Origin: SUG2458 sp963651465
GTDB taxonomy: Bacteria; Bacillota_I; Bacilli_A; RFN20; CAG-826
NCBI GenBank assembly: GCA_963651465.1
Contig: CAVJPS010000006.1
Span: 1-46,065 of the forward strand
Direction: 5' to 3'
Length of the DNA stretch: 46,065 nucleotides
Below the pieces are notes generated by a model, which was not told the DNA's origin, did no database searches, and saw only the letters and a program-made list of their open reading frames with translations. Position numbers and translations under genes: made by a program. Below are positions 41,440-46,065 of this stretch, one piece after another (position 1 is the first letter of the stretch; every line of letters starts with the position of its first letter).

Positions 41440-42834
41440 ATGTTTGACGGATTAATTTATAACGTTTCCTATGAGATAGCAGGTAGCTTGATTCTTTGTG
41501 CTGTTCTTTTCGTTTTGTATTCTGTATATACTCACCGAAATAGAATTAATCGTACATTTAAATATTTTGTATGGTTTGAATTAATAACTGAAATATTAGA
41601 CATTATCACTGCTTTTACAATTTCGTATGCCTCTTCAATTCCACCTTGGATAAATTATGTATTAATTAATCTTTATAATATTTGCGGTACAATTGCAGAA
41701 GCATTTATTCTTCAATATCTTCTTGCTTCTGTTCATAAAAAAAGTAGACCTATTTATATTATTACTTTAGTAATTATTTCTGTTTATTTTTCACTAATAA
41801 TTGCAACACCATTTACAGGTGTAATATTTTCTATGGAAAATGGTAAGTATGTACATGGTCCTTTATATGTTTCAACATATGTTGTACTGTTTGCATTTAT
41901 TATTGAATTAATAGTTATTGTTTCGATAAACTGGAAGAAATTTAAAACATATCAAAAGGTTGCTAATATTTTCTTCTTATTTGCTGAACTTGTTGCAGCT
42001 TTGTTACAAATGTTTGTTGTGCCTAATACATTATTAACTTTATTTGGTGGTTCTATTTCAACACTTCTAATCTTATTTTCGTTAGAATCTCCATATTATG
42101 TAGAATTAGCGTATTTGCGTAAAAACCTTGAAACTGAAGTTACTAATAAAACAATTGAACTTGAATTGCGTCGTAAACAATTAGAAGAATTAACTAGTCA
42201 AACTTTAGAATCTTTAGGTCGTGCTATAGACGCTACTGATAAATACACAAATGGTCATTCAATTCGTGTTGCTATTTATTCTAGACTTATAGGATCACAA
42301 TTGGGTTTATCAAGAGAAAAATTAATTGCTATTAGTTATGCTGCTTTATTACACGATATTGGTAAAGTTGGTATTGATAGTGCAATTTTAAAGAAAAAAG
42401 GTAAATTAACACCTGAAGAATTTGATATTATTAAAAGTCATACAACTATTGGTTCAAAAATCTTAAGTGGTATTAAAATTATTCCTGAAATCGGTTTTGG
42501 TGCTCACTGGCATCACGAACGATATGACGGCAAAGGTTATCCTGATGGATTAAAAGGAGAAGATATTCCATTAATCGCCCGTATTATTTGTGTCGCGGAT
42601 TGTTATGATGCGATGTCTTCTTCTAGATCGTATCGTGGTATGTTATCTCAAGATTATATTCGTAATGAATTTGTAAAAGGTAGAGGAACTCAATTTGATC
42701 CTCGTATTGCAGATATTATGATAAATATCATAGATAACGATAAAGACTATGCTTTAAAAGAGGGCGATGAAGCCTCTGTTGAAAAAGCAGCCGAATATAT
42801 TCAAATGCAAAAAATTGAGCCTTCTAACGATTAG
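41440..42834 (+). CDS. Membrane-bound HD-GYP cyclic-di-GMP phosphodiesterase
   Basis: A 464-residue signalling protein. The first ~210 residues hold about seven hydrophobic helices, a sensor that may be of the 7TM histidine-kinase-associated type (uncertain). A coiled coil (about 215-245) links to the HD-GYP domain. Its motifs are intact: first His in NGHSIRVAIYS, HD in LLHDIGK, then HWHHERYDGKGYPDGLKGEDIP (the GYP motif) and VADCYDAM. It should hydrolyse c-di-GMP. The start has TTGGAGAT. No diguanylate cyclase is in the window. Confidence 0.88.
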   Translation: MFDGLIYNVSYEIAGSLILCAVLFVLYSVYTHRNRINRTFKYFVWFELITEILDIITAFTISYASSIPPWINYVLINLYNICGTIAEAFILQYLLASVHKKSRPIYIITLVIISVYFSLIIATPFTGVIFSMENGKYVHGPLYVSTYVVLFAFIIELIVIVSINWKKFKTYQKVANIFFLFAELVAALLQMFVVPNTLLTLFGGSISTLLILFSLESPYYVELAYLRKNLETEVTNKTIELELRRKQLEELTSQTLESLGRAIDATDKYTNGHSIRVAIYSRLIGSQLGLSREKLIAISYAALLHDIGKVGIDSAILKKKGKLTPEEFDIIKSHTTIGSKILSGIKIIPEIGFGAHWHHERYDGKGYPDGLKGEDIPLIARIICVADCYDAMSSSRSYRGMLSQDYIRNEFVKGRGTQFDPRIADIMINIIDNDKDYALKEGDEASVEKAAEYIQMQKIEPSND

Positions 42835-42845
42835 AAGGCTTTTAA
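42818..42845 (+). terminator. Bidirectional terminator between the HD-GYP and rarA genes
   Basis: AGCCTTCTAA (42818-42827), loop CGA, TTAGAAGGCT (42831-42840), then TTTAATTT on the plus strand and CAATTTTTTG on the minus strand. The HD-GYP stop codon is inside the right arm. Confidence 0.9.
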
Positions 42846-42846
42846 T

Positions 42847-44109
42847 TTACTTAATATTCTTTTTTAAATTAGATAAGTTATTAGAACGATCTATTTTTTG
42901 TAATCTATCGTAATTTGTATTTAATGATTTTTCATATGCACTATTATATGAAGGCTCATATAATTTAATATTTTTTATTAAGTTAGGGAGATATTGGATT
43001 TTTTCCCATAAGTCTGGTCTATCGTAAGGATATTTATCTTCTTCACTTAAATTAACAGGTGTATATTTTAAATAATCTAATACATCTAATGGCTTTTCAT
43101 TTACAAGTTCCATAGCTTTTTCAATAGCGTTAGAACTTGTTCTAGATTTAGGTGATAATGCTAAATCACATACTGTAAATCCTAAAGGAATAATACATTC
43201 AGGAAAACCGACTTTTTTGGCACTTTCTAAAGCTGTTGCACAACGCTGAACGGCTTGAGGATTAGCAAGGCCTACATCTTCGTATGCTATAACTAATAAT
43301 CTTCTTTCTATACTTTCTAAATCTCCCGCAGCTAAAAGGCGAGCTAAATAATATAAAGATGCATCAACGTCAGAACCTCTTATTGATTTTTGTAAAGCCG
43401 AAACTGAATTATAATGATCTTCAGCATTGTTATCTATTAAATAATTAGGAATCTTTGTTATTTGTTTAATTATATCTAAAGTAATATGTTTTCTATTTCC
43501 GTTTAAAGAACTTACTTCTAATATATTTAATGCAAAACGCATGTCACCACCACTAGCATTTGCTATAGCATTTAGTGCTTCATCATCAATAGTTACGTTA
43601 TTTAATCCATTAGGGTGGCTAATAGCTTTTTTTATACCTTTTTTTATATCATCAGATGTTAGTGATTTAACTTCTAATAAATGACATCTACTTCTAATAG
43701 CAGGATTAATACTAATGAAAGGATTAGCAGTTGTTGCACCAATTAAATAGAATTGACCACTTTCAACATAAGGAAGTAATAAATCTTGTTTATCCTTATT
43801 CATACGATGAACTTCATCCATAATAATAATAGTCGATGGAAATAATTTACTTTCTTCGATGGCGTTCTCTAAATCTTTTTTATTAGATGTAACAGCATTT
43901 AATTTAATAAAATGAGCGTTCATAGAACGAGCAAAAGCTTCAGCAAGAGTTGTTTTACCACAACCGGGTTGACCATAAAATATAATTGATACCAAAGTAT
44001 TAGTATTGACACAACTAGTTAAAAAACCATTTGGACCTACTAATTCTTCTTGTCCAATTATATCTTCTAATGTTTGAGGACGAATTCGATATGCAAGAGG
44101 TGTATTCAT
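42847..44109 (-). CDS. rarA: Replication-associated recombination protein A (RarA/MgsA, AAA+ ATPase)
   Basis: A 420-residue clamp-loader-like AAA+ ATPase acting at stalled replication forks. The N-terminal PLAYRIRPQTLEDIIGQ, Walker A YGQPGCGKTTL, Walker B IIIMDEVHR, sensor 1 IGATTANP and arginine finger AIRSRC are all present. The C-terminal tetramerisation domain follows (SIRGSDVDASLYYLARLLAAGD and RRLLVIAYEDVGLANP). The start at 44109 has AAAGGAGT on the minus strand. It is divergent from dtd. Confidence 0.94.
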   Translation of the reverse strand: MNTPLAYRIRPQTLEDIIGQEELVGPNGFLTSCVNTNTLVSIIFYGQPGCGKTTLAEAFARSMNAHFIKLNAVTSNKKDLENAIEESKLFPSTIIIMDEVHRMNKDKQDLLLPYVESGQFYLIGATTANPFISINPAIRSRCHLLEVKSLTSDDIKKGIKKAISHPNGLNNVTIDDEALNAIANASGGDMRFALNILEVSSLNGNRKHITLDIIKQITKIPNYLIDNNAEDHYNSVSALQKSIRGSDVDASLYYLARLLAAGDLESIERRLLVIAYEDVGLANPQAVQRCATALESAKKVGFPECIIPLGFTVCDLALSPKSRTSSNAIEKAMELVNEKPLDVLDYLKYTPVNLSEEDKYPYDRPDLWEKIQYLPNLIKNIKLYEPSYNSAYEKSLNTNYDRLQKIDRSNNLSNLKKNIK

Positions 44110-44132
44110 ATATAGACTCCTTTTCGTTCATA

Positions 44133-44154
44133 TTTTATCATATTAATGATAAAA
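44133..44154. promoter_or_regulatory. Palindrome in the rarA-dtd divergent region
   Basis: TTTTATCAT (44133-44141) and ATGATAAAA (44146-44154) are perfect arms around ATTA. It lies just upstream of rarA and could be an operator; on the minus strand it contains TAAAAT, a possible -10 box. Confidence 0.4.
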
Positions 44155-44179
44155 TTATGTTAATTATAAGTGTATTTTT

Positions 44180-44210
44180 TGACTTATTTATAATTTGTGT
44201 TAATATAATA
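44180..44210 (+). promoter_or_regulatory. Promoter of dtd
   Basis: TTGACT (44180-44185) with TAATAT (44202-44207, 16-base spacer) or TATAAT (44205-44210, 19-base spacer). Confidence 0.5.
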
Positions 44211-44232
44211 AAACGTAAAAGGAGTTATTGAT

Positions 44233-44688
44233 ATGAAAGTTGTTATTCAAAACGTTAAAGATTGTACATTAAGAATAGATAATGAAATATATTCTCATAT
44301 TGATAATGGGTTTCTTTTGCTTGTAGGTTTTACTAACGGTGACAATGAAGAAATTATTACAAAAATTGTTAATAAAATATTAGGATTAAGAGTATTTCCT
44401 GACGAAAATGGTAAGACTAATTTATCATTAAAAGATATAAATGGTGAAATTATGTCTGTTTCTCAATTTACTTTATACGCTGATGTTCGTAAAGGTAATA
44501 GACCTTCATTTGTAAATGCTTTAAAACCTGAATTTTCAAAACCTTTATACTTAAAATTTAATGAATTAATTACTAATTCTTTTGGACCTATTAAAACTGG
44601 AGTATTTGGCGCAGATATGAAAATAACATTTACTAATGATGGACCATTTACATTAGTCATAGATAGTGACGATATTTTAAATAAATAA
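44233..44688 (+). CDS. dtd: D-aminoacyl-tRNA deacylase
   Basis: Removes D-amino acids (and glycine from tRNA-Ala) wrongly attached to tRNA. The 151 residues match the family. The active-site SQFTLYADVRKGNRPSF segment carries the SQ-F-T motif. The second motif, usually NxGPxT near the C-terminus, appears as TNDGPFT, which has aspartate before GP. The start is set by AAAAGGAG. The intergenic space to mnmA is short and holds no terminator, so the two may be co-transcribed. Confidence 0.93.
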   Translation: MKVVIQNVKDCTLRIDNEIYSHIDNGFLLLVGFTNGDNEEIITKIVNKILGLRVFPDENGKTNLSLKDINGEIMSVSQFTLYADVRKGNRPSFVNALKPEFSKPLYLKFNELITNSFGPIKTGVFGADMKITFTNDGPFTLVIDSDDILNK

Positions 44689-44724
44689 ATTGTATAATTA
44701 TATTATATGAAAGGAGTAGATACC

Positions 44725-45885
44725 ATGAAAGATAAAAAAGATATAAAAGTAATGATAGGACTTTCCGGTGGTGTTGATAGTGCGGTTGCTGCTTATTTGT
44801 TAAAAAAAGAAGGCTATAACGTTGTAGCTGGTTTTATGCGTAACTGGGATGCTATTGCAAATGGTGATTTTTTAGGTAATCCTACTTTAAATGAATCACA
44901 ATGTCCACAAGAAAAAGATTACGATGATGCAAAAAAAGTTGCTGAAAAACTTGGTATACCACTTCTTCGTATAGATTTTATTAAAGAATATTGGGATAAT
45001 GTATTTTCATATTTTTTAGATGAATATAATAAAGGACGTACACCAAATCCAGATATTTTCTGTAATAAATATATTAAATTTGATGCTTTCTTAAAGTTTG
45101 CTCGTGATAATGGTTGTGATTATATTGCAACTGGTCACTACGCAAAAAGAGTTGAAAAAGAAGATGGATTTGTTGAACTTCATAAAGCATTTGATTTAAA
45201 TAAGGATCAAACATATTTCTTATCTCAAATTGACGAAGCTCAAATTGCTTCATGTTTATTTCCTTTAGGAGATATCGATAAGCCTGAAGTAAGACGTATT
45301 GCAAACGAATTAGAATTAGCTGTTGCAAATAAAAAAGATTCTACTGGTGTTTGCTTTATTGGAGAACGTAACTTTAAAGAATTCTTAAAAAATTATATTC
45401 CTGCTAATAAAGGTGATATTGTTGATATTAATAGTGGTGATGTAGTAGGTCACCATGATGGAGTAATGTATTATACAATTGGTCAACGTAAAGGCCTTGG
45501 TATCGGTGGCATTAAAGGTAGAGAACCACGTTCTTGGTTTATTTGTTATAAAGACGTTAAAAATAATATATTATATGTTGCTGACGATAACGAAGATAGT
45601 CATTTGTTAAGTGATAAAGCTATTATTAAAGGCATTAACTGGGTTGGAGATAAGCCTCAAAGCCCTATACACGTTGGTTGTAAATTTAGATACCGTCAAC
45701 AAGATAATGGTGTTACACTAAAATTCATTGCTGATGATACTGTTGAACTTATATATGATGAGCCTTATAAAGCTGTAACTACTGGACAAGCTGCTGTATT
45801 TTATGATGGTAGCAAAATGCTTGGTGGAGGCATTATAGAAGAAACATATTATAAAGGTGTTAGAACCGATATAAAAAATATATAA
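44725..45885 (+). CDS. mnmA: tRNA 2-thiouridylase MnmA
   Basis: Thiolates U34 of tRNA-Lys, -Glu and -Gln. The 386 residues show the ATP pyrophosphatase P-loop SGGVDS (14-19), catalytic Cys113 in NPDIFCNKYIKF and Cys210 in STGVCFIGERNF, the two cysteines needed for persulfide transfer. The HYTIGQRKGLGIGG-like segment (YYTIGQRKGLGIGG) and the C-terminal beta barrel are typical. The ATG at 44725 is chosen because AAAGGAG (44710-44716) precedes it by eight bases; an ATG at 44707 lies before that site. A cysteine desulfurase gene is not adjacent. Confidence 0.95.
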   Translation: MKDKKDIKVMIGLSGGVDSAVAAYLLKKEGYNVVAGFMRNWDAIANGDFLGNPTLNESQCPQEKDYDDAKKVAEKLGIPLLRIDFIKEYWDNVFSYFLDEYNKGRTPNPDIFCNKYIKFDAFLKFARDNGCDYIATGHYAKRVEKEDGFVELHKAFDLNKDQTYFLSQIDEAQIASCLFPLGDIDKPEVRRIANELELAVANKKDSTGVCFIGERNFKEFLKNYIPANKGDIVDINSGDVVGHHDGVMYYTIGQRKGLGIGGIKGREPRSWFICYKDVKNNILYVADDNEDSHLLSDKAIIKGINWVGDKPQSPIHVGCKFRYRQQDNGVTLKFIADDTVELIYDEPYKAVTTGQAAVFYDGSKMLGGGIIEETYYKGVRTDIKNI

Positions 45886-45896
45886 ATAAACTTATG

Positions 45897-45924
45897 GGAT
45901 AAGAATTTATTCTTATCCTTTTTT
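45897..45924 (+). terminator. Terminator of mnmA
   Basis: GGATAAGAAT (45897-45906) and ATTCTTATCC (45909-45918) form the stem, followed by T6. Confidence 0.9.
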
Positions 45925-46065
45925 AGTTGATAAACTTATATAATGTTTTTATTGTTTATATTTTATGTATAATACGTTACTTTATAAAATTGTAATTATA
46001 AAAAGATTATATCTAAAATTAGATATTAGTAAAAAATTATAATAATATTATTATTATATTTTTTT
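45925..46065. other. AT-rich window end without a gene
   Basis: No open frame of note. A TATAAT at 45968-45973 may be a -10 box for a gene beyond the window. A short palindrome ATATCTAA/TTAGATAT lies at 46009-46026. Confidence 0.4.

Noticed and set aside
46009..46026. ATATCTAA/TTAGATAT hairpin at the window end as a terminator
   Set aside because: No T-run follows, and such short AT palindromes are expected by chance at this base composition.

Overview
The window is a 46 kb piece of a very AT-rich (by eye about 30% GC) low-GC Gram-positive chromosome. The gene order rimP-nusA-ylxR-ylxQ-infB-rbfA-truB-ribF-rpsO-pnp, followed further on by an RNase J2-like gene and ftsK/spoIIIE, is the Bacillota arrangement. 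The short IF2, the long acidic NusA tail, many strong AAGGAGG sites and the absence of sporulation genes between pnp and rnjB suggest an uncultured, non-model Bacilli lineage (Erysipelotrichales / RF39 / RFN20 / Acholeplasma neighbourhood). This placement is inference. Two runs of N (25553-25562 and 27644-27674) indicate a draft or metagenome assembly. None of the 39 genes whose stop codon is visible ends in TGA.

Layout. 1-3750: a HAD phosphatase, a degenerate kinase-like protein and RimO in one operon, a PlsC-like acyltransferase, and tRNA-Thr(GGT) with its own promoter and terminator. 3797-8125: accessory transport and membrane genes (an MFS permease of visibly higher GC, a NifX-like protein behind an inverted repeat, an ArsB/SLC13-type permease, YccF, a DUF4064-like protein). 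8126-13334: a possible structured RNA, a 1142-residue fused ABC/FtsX exporter behind a palindrome-bearing promoter, and a MATE efflux pump. 13447-13836: a compact transcription unit with a cre-like box, a perfect-consensus promoter, a leader that starts as a GNRA-capped hairpin, a 23-residue amphipathic peptide and a strong terminator. This is the best candidate here for something undescribed. 13857-25098: asnA and then the translation/RNA operon, interrupted by an opposite-strand acetyltransferase. 25113-30058: a truncated beta-rich protein and two overlapping ABC/FtsX proteins, next to the assembly gaps. 30113-45918: housekeeping genes (rnjB, ftsK, acpS-pulA, an SSB-like OB protein, plsC, rsmF-like, pdp, a membrane HD-GYP protein, rarA, dtd, mnmA), each closed by a clear intrinsic terminator.

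The genes mostly serve translation (ribosome maturation, initiation, tRNA and rRNA modification, D-aminoacyl-tRNA proofreading), RNA turnover (PNPase, RNase J), chromosome segregation (FtsK) and lipid synthesis (AcpS, two PlsC-like enzymes). The accessory part is dominated by export: three ABC/FtsX proteins, MATE and MFS. The large-ectodomain ABC exporters and the small amphipathic peptide could belong to a peptide-secretion or peptide-defence theme, but nothing in the sequence links them directly.
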